A stretch of DNA of 64,000 nucleotides, from the NCBI RefSeq assembly GCF_032463525.1, contig NZ_CP135971.1, positions 3,348,001 through 3,412,000 on the forward strand, written 5' to 3'. Origin of the DNA: Pseudomonas sp. DTU_2021_1001937_2_SI_NGA_ILE_001. Its GTDB lineage: Bacteria > Pseudomonadota > Gammaproteobacteria > Pseudomonadales > Pseudomonadaceae. Made by a program: the position numbers and the translations under genes. The notes under the pieces were generated by a model that was given only the letters and a program-made list of their open reading frames with translations, was not told where the DNA came from and did no database searches. This document shows positions 45,736 through 56,342 of this stretch, in pieces (the stretch's first letter is position 1; the number at the start of each line of letters is the position of its first letter).

Positions 45736-48700
45736 GGTAGGCACTCCAGCGGGCGATGCTTTCCAGCAGCACCGACTCCTGGTACGGCTTGCTGAGGTAT
45801 TCGTTGACCCCAAGGGCCATGGCCCGGTCGCGGTGCTTCTGCCCCGAGCGCGAGGTGATCATGATGATCGGCAGGTGCCGCAGGCGGTCATGCTGGCGGA
45901 TCTGGCTGGCCACGTCGAAGCCGTCCATGCGCGGCATCTCGATGTCCAGCAGCAGCACGTCGGGGGTGTACTCCTCCAAAAGCGCCATGGCATCGACCCC
46001 ATCCTTGGCGGTGGCCACGCGCATGCCGTGGCGTTCCAGCAGGCGGCTGGTGACCTTGCGCACGGTCACCGAGTCATCCACCACCATCACCCGCAGCGCT
46101 CGTCGCCCGGCATGCCCGATGGCGGGCACCTGGGCACCCGGCTCGTGGATCGCCAGGCGCGCGTGCTGGGTGCGCAGCCAGGCCAGCAGGTCGAGAATCA
46201 GCACGACCCGGCCATCGCCGAGAATGGTCGCGCCGCTGACCCCCTGCACCCTGGCGAACTGCGGGCCGAGCTTCTTGACCACGATTTCCCGGGTGCCGGC
46301 CAGAGCATCGACCTGCACGGCGACCCACTGGTCCTGCTGGTGAACCAGCAGCACCGGCAGCGGCTGCATCTGGTCGTGCAGGCTGGGGCGGCTCATGCCC
46401 AGCAGCTCGCCGAGGTAACGCAGCTCGTAGGTACGGCCGCCGTAGCGATAACGCGGCGCGGCGTCCTGATAACGCTCCAGCAGTTCGCCGGGCATCACCC
46501 GCACCAGGCCCTGCACCGTGTTGAGCGGCAAGGCGAACTGCTCGTCGCCACACTGCACCATCAGCGCCCGGTTGACCGACACCGAGAACGGCAGGCGAAT
46601 GCGAAAATGCGTGCCCTGCCCCGGCAACGAGTCGATGCTCATCGAGCCGCCCAGCTGCTTGACCTCGGCATGCACCACGTCCATGCCCACGCCACGCCCG
46701 GAGATCTGGGTGATGACCTCGGCGGTGGAAAAACCTGCTTCGAGGATGAACGGCAGCACTTCGTGATCGGCGAGCACCGCATCTTCCTGGATCAGCCCGC
46801 GCTTGATCGCCTTGCGGCGCACCGCCGCCATATCGACACCGGGACCGTCGTCGCTCAGCTCGATGACGATATCGCCGCCCTCGTGGCGCAGATCGAGGCG
46901 AATGTGGCCCTGCTCGGGCTTGCCGGCGGCAATGCGCCGTTCGGTGCTTTCCAGGCCGTGGTCGACGGCATTGCGCAGCATGTGCTCCAACGGCGCAACC
47001 ATGCGCTCCAGCACGCTGCGGTCCATCTCGCCTTCGGCGTTGCCGACATCGAACTGCACCAGCTTGTTGAGTTCACCGGCCACCTGGCGCACCACGCGGC
47101 GCAGACGCGGCACCAGACGCTCGAAGGGCACCATGCGGGTGCGCATCAGGCCTTCCTGCAGTTCGGTGTTGACCCTGGCCTGCTTGCCCAGCAGGGTCTC
47201 GGCGTAACGGTTGTGGCGGTCGAGGGTTTCCTTGAGGTCGACCAGGTCGGAAGCCGACTCGCTCAAGGCCCGCGACAGTTGTTGCAGTTGCGAGTGGCGG
47301 TCCATCTCCAGTGGGTCGAAGTCTTCATAGCCGCGCCGCTCGCCATGGCTCTGCTCACGGCTGAGGATGCGCCCCTGGGTTTCGGTTTCCAGACGCCGCA
47401 ACTGGTCGCGCATGCGTTCGAGGGTGGTTTCCATCTCTACCAGGGTGCCCTGGGTGTCGAGGATCTGCTGCTCGATACGGCCCCGGAAAATCGAGGTTTC
47501 ACCGGCCAGGTTGACCAGTTGTTCGAGGTCCTCGGCCGCGACCTTGACCATTTCCGGGCCGGCGCGCTCGGCCTCGGCGTCATGCGCCGGCAGCGGCGGC
47601 GCCGGTACGGCGACCGGCGGTTCCAACGTGTCGAGCTGGCGGATGCTGTCGATCAGCCGCGTGGGGTCGGGCAGCGGCCGCTCTTCACGCTCGGCATCGA
47701 GCATGTCGGCAAGCAGGTCATGGCCGCGTTGCAGCAGGCTCAGCAACAGTGGCGCAGCCTGGCGCGTGCCGGCGAACAGCGCCTCGTAGAGCGACTCGAC
47801 TTCATGGGCCAGGTCGCTGATGGGTTTGATCTCGACCATCCGCGCACCGCCCTTGAGGGTATGCAGGTCGCGCAGCAGGTTTTCCACCTCCTGCAGGTTG
47901 TGCGGGTCGACCTGCCAGCGCGCCAGCGCCGCACCAGCGCTGTCGAGAATGTCGGCGGCTTCCTGGAGAAAGATGTCACGCAGCTCGGGGTCACGCTCCG
48001 GGCCGCTCGGCGCGGCCTTCGCCTCCGGCACGGCGTCCGCGCCAGGCACACGCACCTTGCGCAGCGCCTCGATGGCGGTGATCAGCGCCAGGGGCGCGGT
48101 CAGCGGCTGGCCGTGGCGCAGTTGTTCGAGCATCAGAGCGAGTTGATCGTGGCTCTTGATCAGCAGGTCGGCCAGCTCTGCCGAGTAGCCGTAGCGACGC
48201 TCGGTGAGCCCGGCATACAGCGCTTCGAGTTCATGGCCCAGGTCACTCATGGCGGTGACCCCGGCCATGCGTGCGCCGCCCTTCAGGGTGTGCAGGTCGC
48301 GCTGCAACGACGGCAGGGGCTGCGGGTTGTCAGGGGCGGTCAGCCAGCGTTGCAGTGCCTGCCCTGCACTGTCGAGGATATCCGTTGCCTCTTCGAGGAA
48401 GATGGCCACGATTTCATCGTCGGGCGCGCTTTCATCGGCCAGCTGGCCGGTCGCAGCGCCCAGCTCGGTGACCCGGCTGCCGTCGCGGGCCACCAGCCCG
48501 GTGGCGGTCGGGTCCAGGGCCTGGTCCAGCAGGCCATGCAAGGCCGCCACGCAGTCCGGGCGCGGTTGCACGTCCTGCCCGGCCGCCAACTGGTCGAACA
48601 TGTCGATCAGTGCTTCGTGGGCCTGCTCGGCCGCGTCGAAGAAGCGTTCGCTGGCTGCCAGGCTGCTTTCCTCGACCGCGCCATAGAGGTCCAGCAGGGC

Positions 48701-51574
48701 CTCGCACAGCTCGTCGATCTGCGGCAGGTCAGCCAGGTGTGCGGCGTGGCCGAGACTGGTCAGTTCGTCGAGCAGCGCCGTGAGTTCCTGGCGGTCGCCA
48801 GGATGCTCACGCCAGCGCTGCAACAGCCCTTCGGCGTCCAGGACGATATCCATGCCCTGCTGCAGGAAGGTCTGGATCAGCTTGGGGTTCGCCTGCACTG
48901 GCGCGTCGCTGGCGTCCTGCAGAGCAGCGGCCAGGCGCTGGGAAAGCAGCGCTTGCGCGGCCTCGATCACCTCGGCCGCACCTTCGATAGGCGCCAGCGG
49001 CTGGCTGTCGAGCTGCTCCAGGCCCCGGTGGAACAACGGCTCGGCACTGCGCAGCAGGTTCAATTCAGGAGTTTCAATGGCGATCAGGTGGGCCTTGCAC
49101 TCGCGCACCAGTTCATCCAGCGCCTTGGCCAGTTCGGCGATCGGCAGCACGCCGGCCATGTAGGCACTGCCTTTGAGGGTGTGCAGCGCACGGTGCAGGT
49201 CGTCACCGGCCAGCGCCTGCCCACGGGTGGCGCGGTCCAGGAAGCGGTCGAGCACCTGCAGATGCCCCAACGCCTCCTGACGGAAGATTTCCAGCAGCAG
49301 TGGGTCGATGCGCTCGTCGCTCGCTGGTGGGTTGCCGCTGGCCAGCGCCTGGGCCTGGGCGGCCAGGCGGTCGGCCTCGGAATGCGGTGCCTGCCGGCCG
49401 CTGGCGAAGTCGTGGATCAGCTCGGGCAGCAGCGCCTGGACTTCGCCCAGCAGCTGGCGCACTGGCTGGGCGGGCTCGCGCTGGCCTTCAAGAATACGGT
49501 TGAGCAGGTTTTCCACCGCCCAGGCCAGTTCGCCGATGACCAGCGCGCGCACCATGCGCCCGCTGCCCTTGAGGGTATGGAAAGCGCGGCGCACCTCAGT
49601 CAATGGCTGCTGGGCATTGGCTCCCGGCGTGGCCAGGGCGATCAGCCAGCGCGGTACATGCTCGCGCAGCGCGGCCAGCACCTCTTCGGCCTCCTCGACG
49701 AACACCTCGCGCAGCTCGGCGTCCACCGGCGCCTCGTCGTCCGGTGGCGGCAACAGGCGCAGCGGCATGTCGCGGCCTGGCGGGTTGACCGCCGCCACCG
49801 GCCGGGCCAGGGCCTGCACGATATCCTGGCCATCGGCATCATGGCGCGCCGGTCGGGCGTCGGCCTCTGGTGGCGGCAGGCCCACCAGCTCCTGCGCCGG
49901 CGCGCAGCCCAGGCGCGCCAGGCTGTCGTGGGCCATGTCGAGGTAACGGTCGCCGGGCGCTTCGTGGTCTTCGCCCATGCGCGCCAGGTAGAAGTCGATG
50001 GCGCACAGCGCCTCGGCCCAGGCTTGCAGGGCCTCCGGCCCCGGATGCTCGGCGGCGTCCAGCAGGTGCTCGCGCACATAGAAAGCGCAGGTGGCCAGCA
50101 GCGCGGCGGCGCGCACCAAGGGAATCATCGCCAGCGCGCCGCGGACCTGAACCAGGTGTTCATAGAGCCCCTGCAGCGGCTCACGGGACCAGCCCTGCTC
50201 GGTGCAGGCGGTCATGTCCTCCATCACCTGCTGCAGAACCAGGCGCGCCTCGCGGATCACCAGCTGGTGAATACGCGTGAGGTCGGTGGTGGGCAGGTGG
50301 CTTTCCTCACGGCGGCTGTCGCCGATCACCCCGATCATGCCCGCCAGGGTCGACTCGACGTACAGCAAGGCGCCGGCCACATCCATCAACACCGCATCGG
50401 CAGGCTCGCGCTGGCCCTGGGCGATCCCCTGAACCATCGCCACCTGGTCGATGATGACCTTGCGCGGCTGGCCGAAGCCCAGCACCGCCAGGGTATCGGC
50501 GATCTGGCGCAGCGCCGGCAGCAGCGCGCTCAGTTCGCTGACCCGCTGGCGGTCGCCACGCACGAAGACGTCGAGGCGCTCCTTGGCGCGAACCAGGCCT
50601 TCGCAAACCGCCAGGATCACCGTGCGCATGGCATCGCGGTCCGGTGCGGTCATGCCGCCGGAGGCCTGCACCGAGACATGTCCGTCGGGCAGCGCTTCGC
50701 CCAGCGCATAGCGTTCCTGCAAGGCCAGGATGCCCGGTGCCTGGCTGTCGGATTTGGCGATGTAGAACAGCAGGCTCTTGAGCAGCTCGTCTGGCGCTGG
50801 CTGGTTGATGCCCTGCACGCCCTGCCCGGCCAGGCGTGCCAGCTCGCGCTCGACCTCCTGCAGCAGGCTGCGCAGTGCCGGGCTGTTGGTGAAGCTGCCC
50901 GCCGCCATGGCCTCTACCAGCGCCGCAACGATCTGCCACAGGGCCTCCAGCGGCGCGCCGGCGCACAGCTGCTGTAACTGCTCGAACACCTCGCTCATGT
51001 TCTGCAGGTGGGTCTGCACGTCCTGCTCGCGCAGCAGCCCGGCGTGGGCTTGCTGCAGGCACTGCCGCCAGGCGTCCAGCCGCTGCGCCCAGTCCGCCAG
51101 GTCGCGTTCGGCCAGGGCCTGCTCGTCGAGCGGCGGCGTGTCGTCCAGGCGTGGTGCGAACAGGCTGGTTTCCGAAAGCAGCCCCTCGCCACGCGCGCTG
51201 CGCAGGTCGTTGAGCAAGGGCAGGATCATCAGCGGCAGGTCGCGCCGCGCGGCGTGGACGCGCTCCAGGTAATCGGGCAACTGGCCCATGGCCTGGTCGA
51301 GCAGCAGCATGGCTTCGTCGGGGTGGCCGACGCGGTGCTCGCGCAGGGCGATCACCAGCTGTTCGATTTCCTCGGCCAGCAGCGCGGCGCCATAGAACTC
51401 GATCATCTGCAGGCTGCCATGCACCTGGTGCACGGCGTGCAGACACTGCTCCAGCGCGGTAGCGTCGTGGCCCGCCGCCGTGAAGGCATCCAGGCACTGA
51501 CGGGCCTGGCGCAGGTTGTCGGCAATCTCGCCGCGCAGCCACTGCAGGGCGACGTAATCGTGATGATCAGGCAT
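45728..51574 (-). CDS. chpA: ChpA hybrid chemotaxis kinase for type IV pili
   Basis: 1948 residues, shorter than the ~2470-residue P. aeruginosa protein. HPt-type sites: a variant HQVHG (His49) and four HTLKG boxes at His666, His798, His1095 and His1238; other stretches are HPt-like without the His. Then the dimer region, the kinase ATP site (N box LRNAVDHG near 1535, DDGPGVD, GRGVGMD), a CheW domain and a C-terminal receiver with Asp1877. It takes signals from PilJ and passes phosphate to PilG and PilH to steer twitching and surface sensing. Confidence 0.94.
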   Translation of the reverse strand: MPDHHDYVALQWLRGEIADNLRQARQCLDAFTAAGHDATALEQCLHAVHQVHGSLQMIEFYGAALLAEEIEQLVIALREHRVGHPDEAMLLLDQAMGQLPDYLERVHAARRDLPLMILPLLNDLRSARGEGLLSETSLFAPRLDDTPPLDEQALAERDLADWAQRLDAWRQCLQQAHAGLLREQDVQTHLQNMSEVFEQLQQLCAGAPLEALWQIVAALVEAMAAGSFTNSPALRSLLQEVERELARLAGQGVQGINQPAPDELLKSLLFYIAKSDSQAPGILALQERYALGEALPDGHVSVQASGGMTAPDRDAMRTVILAVCEGLVRAKERLDVFVRGDRQRVSELSALLPALRQIADTLAVLGFGQPRKVIIDQVAMVQGIAQGQREPADAVLMDVAGALLYVESTLAGMIGVIGDSRREESHLPTTDLTRIHQLVIREARLVLQQVMEDMTACTEQGWSREPLQGLYEHLVQVRGALAMIPLVRAAALLATCAFYVREHLLDAAEHPGPEALQAWAEALCAIDFYLARMGEDHEAPGDRYLDMAHDSLARLGCAPAQELVGLPPPEADARPARHDADGQDIVQALARPVAAVNPPGRDMPLRLLPPPDDEAPVDAELREVFVEEAEEVLAALREHVPRWLIALATPGANAQQPLTEVRRAFHTLKGSGRMVRALVIGELAWAVENLLNRILEGQREPAQPVRQLLGEVQALLPELIHDFASGRQAPHSEADRLAAQAQALASGNPPASDERIDPLLLEIFRQEALGHLQVLDRFLDRATRGQALAGDDLHRALHTLKGSAYMAGVLPIAELAKALDELVRECKAHLIAIETPELNLLRSAEPLFHRGLEQLDSQPLAPIEGAAEVIEAAQALLSQRLAAALQDASDAPVQANPKLIQTFLQQGMDIVLDAEGLLQRWREHPGDRQELTALLDELTSLGHAAHLADLPQIDELCEALLDLYGAVEESSLAASERFFDAAEQAHEALIDMFDQLAAGQDVQPRPDCVAALHGLLDQALDPTATGLVARDGSRVTELGAATGQLADESAPDDEIVAIFLEEATDILDSAGQALQRWLTAPDNPQPLPSLQRDLHTLKGGARMAGVTAMSDLGHELEALYAGLTERRYGYSAELADLLIKSHDQLALMLEQLRHGQPLTAPLALITAIEALRKVRVPGADAVPEAKAAPSGPERDPELRDIFLQEAADILDSAGAALARWQVDPHNLQEVENLLRDLHTLKGGARMVEIKPISDLAHEVESLYEALFAGTRQAAPLLLSLLQRGHDLLADMLDAEREERPLPDPTRLIDSIRQLDTLEPPVAVPAPPLPAHDAEAERAGPEMVKVAAEDLEQLVNLAGETSIFRGRIEQQILDTQGTLVEMETTLERMRDQLRRLETETQGRILSREQSHGERRGYEDFDPLEMDRHSQLQQLSRALSESASDLVDLKETLDRHNRYAETLLGKQARVNTELQEGLMRTRMVPFERLVPRLRRVVRQVAGELNKLVQFDVGNAEGEMDRSVLERMVAPLEHMLRNAVDHGLESTERRIAAGKPEQGHIRLDLRHEGGDIVIELSDDGPGVDMAAVRRKAIKRGLIQEDAVLADHEVLPFILEAGFSTAEVITQISGRGVGMDVVHAEVKQLGGSMSIDSLPGQGTHFRIRLPFSVSVNRALMVQCGDEQFALPLNTVQGLVRVMPGELLERYQDAAPRYRYGGRTYELRYLGELLGMSRPSLHDQMQPLPVLLVHQQDQWVAVQVDALAGTREIVVKKLGPQFARVQGVSGATILGDGRVVLILDLLAWLRTQHARLAIHEPGAQVPAIGHAGRRALRVMVVDDSVTVRKVTSRLLERHGMRVATAKDGVDAMALLEEYTPDVLLLDIEMPRMDGFDVASQIRQHDRLRHLPIIMITSRSGQKHRDRAMALGVNEYLSKPYQESVLLESIARWSAYHA

Positions 51575-51607
51575 GGCGCTGCCGGCTCTTGCGGTGCGGG
51601 GCGCCCA

Positions 51608-53650
51608 TCATCGCGCATCCCGTGAGGCTGGCAGGGTGAAGCCGGACACCGAGCGACGCATGGCACTGGCGAGTTTCGCCAGGTTGCCGATGCTCTCGGC
51701 GGTGGCCTTGGTGCCGGAAGTGGTCTGCGAAGTGATCTGCTGGATCACCGTCATGGTCTGGGCGATCTGCCCGGCCGACACCGCCTGCTGCTGGGCGGCG
51801 TCGGTGATGCTCTCGATGAGTTCGGCGAGCACCCGTGAAACGCCTTCGATCTCTTCCAGGGCCACCCCGGCATCCTGGGCCAGGCGCGCCCCGCGCACCA
51901 CCTCGCTGGTGGTCTGCTCCATGGAGATCACCGCCTCGTTGGTGTCATTCTGGATGGCCCGCACCAGGGTCTCGATCTGCTTGGTCGCCGACGACGAACG
52001 CTCGGCCAGGCGTTGCACCTCGTCGGCCACCACGGCGAAGCCACGCCCGGCGTCGCCGGCCATGGATGCCTGGATCGCCGCGTTGAGAGCGAGGATGTTG
52101 GTCTGGTCCGAGATGTCGTCGATCAGGCTGACGATGTCGCCGATTTCCTGGGACGACTCGCCCAGGCGCTTGATGCGCTTGGAGGTGTCCTGGATCTGCT
52201 CGCGAATGTTGTCCATGCCGTGGATGGTGTTGTGCACCACCTCGTTGCCCTTGTTGGCGATGGCCACCGAACGCGCCGCCACAGTGGAAGACTCCGAGGC
52301 GTTGCTGGACACCTGGTCGATGGACTGCGCCATGTCGGTGATTGCCGTCGAGGCCGCGCTGATCTGCAGTGCCTGGTGTTCCGAAGCGCCGGCCAGCTGC
52401 ATCGCGGTGGCCTGGGTGTCCTGCACGGCGGCGGCCACCTGTTCGGCGGTGAAGTTGATGGTGGCGACCAGTTCGCGCAGTTGGTCGATGGAAAAGTTGA
52501 TCGAGTCGGCAATCGCGCCGGTGAAGTCCTCGGTGACCGACGCGGCCACGGTCAGGTCGCCGTCGGCCAGGTCTTCGATTTCATCCAGCAGGCGCATGAT
52601 CGCCGCCTGGTTGCGCTCGCTCTTCTGCGCGGTTTCGTGCAGTTGCCGGTTGGTCTCGCGGACCATCACCAGGCCGATGAGAATCACCGACATCAGCGCC
52701 AGCAGGCCCAGCAGGTAACCGCCTACCGAGTTGAGGCTGCGCTGGCTGGCCAGGTGTTCAAGGCTGCCGGCCAGCGCCGAGGCCTGGTCGAGCAGGGTCT
52801 GGGAGGTGGTGAAAATCTTGCCGGCGGCCTCGCGGACCTGGAACAGCTCCGGCGAGGTTTCCAGAATCTCGTCCACCGAGCCGGAAACGAACTGGAACAG
52901 CTCGGCGATTTCCGTGAGCCGCGCACGGGCATCGCGGTCCTGGACCTGGCTGATATTGATACCCGGGTTGCCTTCGAGCATGCCGTTGAGCACCCGGCCG
53001 AACTGGCTGGCGTCGCGACCGAAGGCATCGGCGGCCTGCACGGCGGTGTCATCGCCGGCCAGCACGGTGTTCACCGCACCGAGAATCCGCTCGGCGAGCA
53101 GGGCCTGACGCTGGGCGAGCACCACCTGGCTGGCCGGGGCATGGCTCTGCAGGAGGATTTCGACGACTTTCTCGTATTGGGTCTGCAACTGCGGGATGGT
53201 TTCGGCCAGGGTGGCGGCCACCTGATGCAGCGACAGCACGGTCTGCTCGTTGGCAAGGATCACGTCGGTGCTCTTGCGCAGCGCTTCCCAGTCGTTCTGC
53301 ACCGCACGCAACTCGTCGCGCACCGCCGAGGGTGCAGCCGGCAGGCCGGTGCTGCGGTCACCGTTGCGCAGGTAACCCCAGCGCCGGTCGAAGTCGTTGC
53401 GTGCATCGGCCAGCAGCTTGAACGCCTGGGCCTTGCCGCCGGCCGCCTCGGTGGCATTCTTGGCGATGCGCTGGGACAGCACGCGCAGCTCGCCGGCATG
53501 GCCGATGTACTGCTTGTCGTAGTTCGACTGGGTGTTGAGGTACGCGAAATTGGCGAACAGCAGGATGATCAGCACGATCAACGCGATGAACAGCACCACG
53601 ATCTGCCGCCTGCTGCGCAGTCCCTCCTGGGACTTGCCTGTATTGGTCAT
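51608..53650 (-). CDS. pilJ: Methyl-accepting chemotaxis receptor PilJ
   Basis: 680 residues. Two membrane helices (about 17-40 and 305-330) frame a periplasmic part that begins [22 protein letters not shown], typical of PilJ-type sensors. The cytoplasmic signalling tip has [20 protein letters not shown] and [21 protein letters not shown]. It should signal through PilI to ChpA and, by analogy, sense pilus state. No methyltransferase gene (pilK) is in this cluster. Confidence 0.94.
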   Translation of the reverse strand: MTNTGKSQEGLRSRRQIVVLFIALIVLIILLFANFAYLNTQSNYDKQYIGHAGELRVLSQRIAKNATEAAGGKAQAFKLLADARNDFDRRWGYLRNGDRSTGLPAAPSAVRDELRAVQNDWEALRKSTDVILANEQTVLSLHQVAATLAETIPQLQTQYEKVVEILLQSHAPASQVVLAQRQALLAERILGAVNTVLAGDDTAVQAADAFGRDASQFGRVLNGMLEGNPGINISQVQDRDARARLTEIAELFQFVSGSVDEILETSPELFQVREAAGKIFTTSQTLLDQASALAGSLEHLASQRSLNSVGGYLLGLLALMSVILIGLVMVRETNRQLHETAQKSERNQAAIMRLLDEIEDLADGDLTVAASVTEDFTGAIADSINFSIDQLRELVATINFTAEQVAAAVQDTQATAMQLAGASEHQALQISAASTAITDMAQSIDQVSSNASESSTVAARSVAIANKGNEVVHNTIHGMDNIREQIQDTSKRIKRLGESSQEIGDIVSLIDDISDQTNILALNAAIQASMAGDAGRGFAVVADEVQRLAERSSSATKQIETLVRAIQNDTNEAVISMEQTTSEVVRGARLAQDAGVALEEIEGVSRVLAELIESITDAAQQQAVSAGQIAQTMTVIQQITSQTTSGTKATAESIGNLAKLASAMRRSVSGFTLPASRDAR

Positions 53651-53689
53651 CGATCAGGCCCCCGCCCGGCCAGCTGCCACTCGTTCAAA

Positions 53690-54229
53690 CTACACCGCCA
53701 CATCCAGGAAATCCGCCGACTGCACCAGGGCCTTGGTGCTGAACACCCGCCAGCGTCGCGCGGCCTGGAACTGCCCACGGATGAAAGGCGCCATGCGCGC
53801 CCCGCAACCGGCATCGGCGCCCGGCAGCAGGTCGGCAGGCTCGAAATGCTGCAGGCCGAGGACCTCGTCGACCAGCAGCCCGGTGAACACCTCCTGATGC
53901 TCCACCACCAGCACCCGGCGCTGCTTGCGCAGCGATGAGTACGTCTGGCCGAAGTAACGCCCCAGGTCCATCACCGGCAACAGCCGTCCGCGCAGGTTGG
54001 CGATGCCCGCCACCCAGGGCCTGACCCCGGGCATTGCCGCCACCCGCGGCTCGTTGAGGATCTCGGCAATCTCGCCCATGGGCGTGACGAACCATTGCTC
54101 GCCCAGGCGAAAGCCGATGCCGCTCCAGTCCTGCTCGCGGGTTTCCTGCGATGGCAGACCCGCAGCCAGCGAACGGCAGCGCTGGTCGATGTCGAACAGC
54201 AGCTCGAAGGCGGTGCGCGACTTGCCCAT
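53690..54229 (-). CDS. pilI: CheW-like adaptor PilI
   Basis: 179 residues. Single CheW domain: GIGFRLGEQWFVTPMGEIAEILNEP and the GRLLPVMDLGRYFG segment are clear. It links PilJ to ChpA. Fourteen bp after the pilH stop and 39 bp before pilJ, so it is within the pilGHIJ-chpAC operon. Confidence 0.92.
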   Translation of the reverse strand: MGKSRTAFELLFDIDQRCRSLAAGLPSQETREQDWSGIGFRLGEQWFVTPMGEIAEILNEPRVAAMPGVRPWVAGIANLRGRLLPVMDLGRYFGQTYSSLRKQRRVLVVEHQEVFTGLLVDEVLGLQHFEPADLLPGADAGCGARMAPFIRGQFQAARRWRVFSTKALVQSADFLDVAV

Positions 54230-54243
54230 GGGCGAGCCCGGCT

Positions 54244-54609
54244 TCAGCCGGCCAGCACCGCGTTGAGGGTTTTCATCAGGGTTTCTTCGGTGACCGGCTT
54301 GGTCAGGTAGTCGCGCGCGCCCTGCCGCGTACCCCAGACCTTGTCGGTCTCCTGGTCCTTGGTGGTGATCATGATCACCGGGATGCTGCGCGTGCCCTCG
54401 TCCTTGCTCAACTGGCGAGTGGCCTGGAAACCGTTCAGGCCGGGCATGACGATGTCCATCAGCACCGCGTCGGGCTTCTCCTGGCGCGCCAGGGCCACGC
54501 CATCGGCGCCGTTCTCGGCCTTGAGCACCTCATGGCCGTGCTTTTCCAGGATGCTGGTGAACTTGTACATCTCGGTCGGCGAGTCATCGACGATCAGTAT
54601 TCGAGCCAT
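54244..54609 (-). CDS. pilH: Response regulator PilH
   Basis: 121 residues, a lone receiver domain. ARILIVDDSPTEMYKFTSILEKHGHEV, phospho-acceptor region VLMDIVMPGLNGF and the DYLTKPV Lys motif are intact. In P. aeruginosa PilH opposes PilG and supports pilus retraction control. I chose ATG 54609 over the longer ORF. No output domain. Confidence 0.93.
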   Translation of the reverse strand: MARILIVDDSPTEMYKFTSILEKHGHEVLKAENGADGVALARQEKPDAVLMDIVMPGLNGFQATRQLSKDEGTRSIPVIMITTKDQETDKVWGTRQGARDYLTKPVTEETLMKTLNAVLAG

Positions 54610-54654
54610 GGTATTCCCCAAAAAGGTGGCAGGCCGGCGCTGCGCACGCCGGCC

Positions 54655-55065
54655 TCAGGATACATGTTGTTCGACCGCGACGAAGCCAGGGACGTGCACC
54701 CGGATCGCGCCCAGGAGTTCCTGGGGGCTGAACGGCTTGGTCAGGAACTGGTCGCAGCCGACGATGCGGCCCTTGGCCTTGTCGAACAGGCCGTCCTTGG
54801 AAGACAGCATGATGACCGGCGTGGAGCGGAACGAGCGATGATTCTTGACCAGCGCGCAGGTCTGATAGCCATCCAGGCGCGGCATCATGATGTCGACGAA
54901 GATGATCCGCGGGTGGTGGTCGGCGATCTTGGCCAGCGCGTCGAAGCCATCGACAGCGGTGATGACCTCGCAACCGGCGTTCCTGAGGATGGTCTCGGCC
55001 GTGCGGCGGATGGTCCGCGAGTCGTCGATGACCATCACCTTCAAGGCGGGAGCATGCTGTTCCAT
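54655..55065 (-). CDS. pilG: Response regulator PilG
   Basis: 136 residues, receiver domain only. KVMVIDDSRTIRRTAETILRNAG, IIFVDIMMPRLDGY and QFLTKPFSPQE are the receiver motifs. First gene of the Pil-Chp operon; it likely promotes pilus extension and cAMP signalling. I chose ATG 55065, as the longer ORF to 55257 has no homology. Divergent from gshB. Confidence 0.93.
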   Translation of the reverse strand: MEQHAPALKVMVIDDSRTIRRTAETILRNAGCEVITAVDGFDALAKIADHHPRIIFVDIMMPRLDGYQTCALVKNHRSFRSTPVIMLSSKDGLFDKAKGRIVGCDQFLTKPFSPQELLGAIRVHVPGFVAVEQHVS

Positions 55066-55280
55066 GTGGGATGTTCCGTCGCCGCAGCTAATGTTTGCGT
55101 GGCCTGCACGGCACCCGGGCCTGAGGCAGAGCGGCACAGGGCGGATGCCGAGACGTTTTAGCACACTCTCGGAGCGCAATCCATAAACCCCACCCGCCCC
55201 TTGACCCGGAGCACGCCGCCCGCCACCCTGACGCCTGTTTCGGCCCACGGCCATCACCGGACATATAGAGGAACTTGCCC

Positions 55281-56231
55281 ATGAGCGTTCGCCTAGGAAT
55301 CGTCATGGACCCCATTGAGCGCATCTCCTACAAGAAGGACAGCTCGCTGGCCATGCTCCTGGCCGCTCAGGAGCGCGGCTGGTCGCTGTTCTACATGGAG
55401 CTGCCCGACCTGTACCAGAACCTGGGCCAGGCCCGCGCGCGCATGAAGCCGCTGAAGGTCTTCGCCGACCCGGCCAAGTGGTTCGAATTCGGCGCAGAAC
55501 AGGACAGCGGCCTGGACGAGCTGGACGTGATCCTGATGCGCAAGGACCCACCCTTCGACATGGAGTTCGTCTACTCCACCTACCTGCTGGAGCAGGCCGA
55601 GCGGGCTGGCGTGCTGGTGGTCAACAAGCCGCAGAGCCTGCGTGACTGCAACGAAAAGCTGTTCGCCACGCTGTTCCCGCAGTGCACCCCGCCGACCCTG
55701 GTCAGCCGCCGCGCGGACATCCTGCGCGCTTTCACCGAGCAACAGGGCGACACCATCCTCAAGCCGCTGGACGGCATGGGCGGCACCTCGATCTTCCGCC
55801 ACCGTGCCGGCGACCCGAACCTGTCGGTGATCCTCGAAACCCTCACCGCCAACGGCACCCAGCAGATCATGGCGCAGGGCTACCTGCCGGCAATCAAGGA
55901 CGGCGACAAGCGCATCCTGATGATCGATGGCGAGCCGGTGCCGTATTGCCTGGCGCGTATCCCGGCTGCCGGCGAGACGCGTGGCAACCTGGCGGCTGGC
56001 GGCCGCGGCGAAGCTCGCCCGCTGACCGAGCGTGACCGATGGATCGCCGCCCAGGTCGGCCCGACCCTGCGTGAAAAGGGCCTGCTGTTCGTGGGGCTGG
56101 ATGTGATCGGCGAACACCTCACGGAAATCAACGTCACCAGCCCGACCTGCATCCGCGAAATCGACAACGCCTACGGCACACGTATCGGCAGCCTGCTGAT
56201 GGATGCCATCGAAAAGAAACTCACGCGCTGA
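55281..56231 (+). CDS. gshB: Glutathione synthetase
   Basis: 316 residues, ATP-grasp enzyme that adds glycine to gamma-glutamylcysteine. VRLGIVMDPIERISYKKDSSLAMLLAAQ is the family start; DTILKPLDGMGGTSIFR, MIDGEPVPYCLARIPAAGETRGNLAAGG and EINVTSPTCIREID form the ATP and metal sites. ATG 55281 follows a GAGG site. It sits beside the pil-chp operon, as in other pseudomonads. Confidence 0.96.
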   Translation: MSVRLGIVMDPIERISYKKDSSLAMLLAAQERGWSLFYMELPDLYQNLGQARARMKPLKVFADPAKWFEFGAEQDSGLDELDVILMRKDPPFDMEFVYSTYLLEQAERAGVLVVNKPQSLRDCNEKLFATLFPQCTPPTLVSRRADILRAFTEQQGDTILKPLDGMGGTSIFRHRAGDPNLSVILETLTANGTQQIMAQGYLPAIKDGDKRILMIDGEPVPYCLARIPAAGETRGNLAAGGRGEARPLTERDRWIAAQVGPTLREKGLLFVGLDVIGEHLTEINVTSPTCIREIDNAYGTRIGSLLMDAIEKKLTR

Positions 56232-56238
56232 CGCTCAA

Positions 56239-56259
56239 GGCGACGGGACGCCCGTCGCC
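56239..56259 (+). terminator. Hairpin after gshB
   Basis: GGCGACGGG (56239-56247), a 3-base loop and CCCGTCGCC (56251-56259) form a perfect 9-bp stem 8 bp after the gshB stop. No T run, so the ending signal may be weak or Rho assisted. Confidence 0.45.
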
Positions 56260-56342
56260 TGCGCCTTGCCACCCGCGCGATTGAGTTATGATGCGCCTCT
56301 TGCGAACGCAGACCTGCAGGTTCAAGTAATGCCGAGCCACCC

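Noticed and set aside
45734..50977. 1747-codon open frame on the plus strand across chpA
   Set aside because: It is an antisense shadow of chpA. GC-rich codons with G/C in third position leave the opposite frame free of stops. Its translation is low-complexity His/Gln/Arg-rich with no domain.
55066..55257. N-terminal extension of PilG
   Set aside because: Residues before 55065 have no homology and cover the divergent gshB promoter area.
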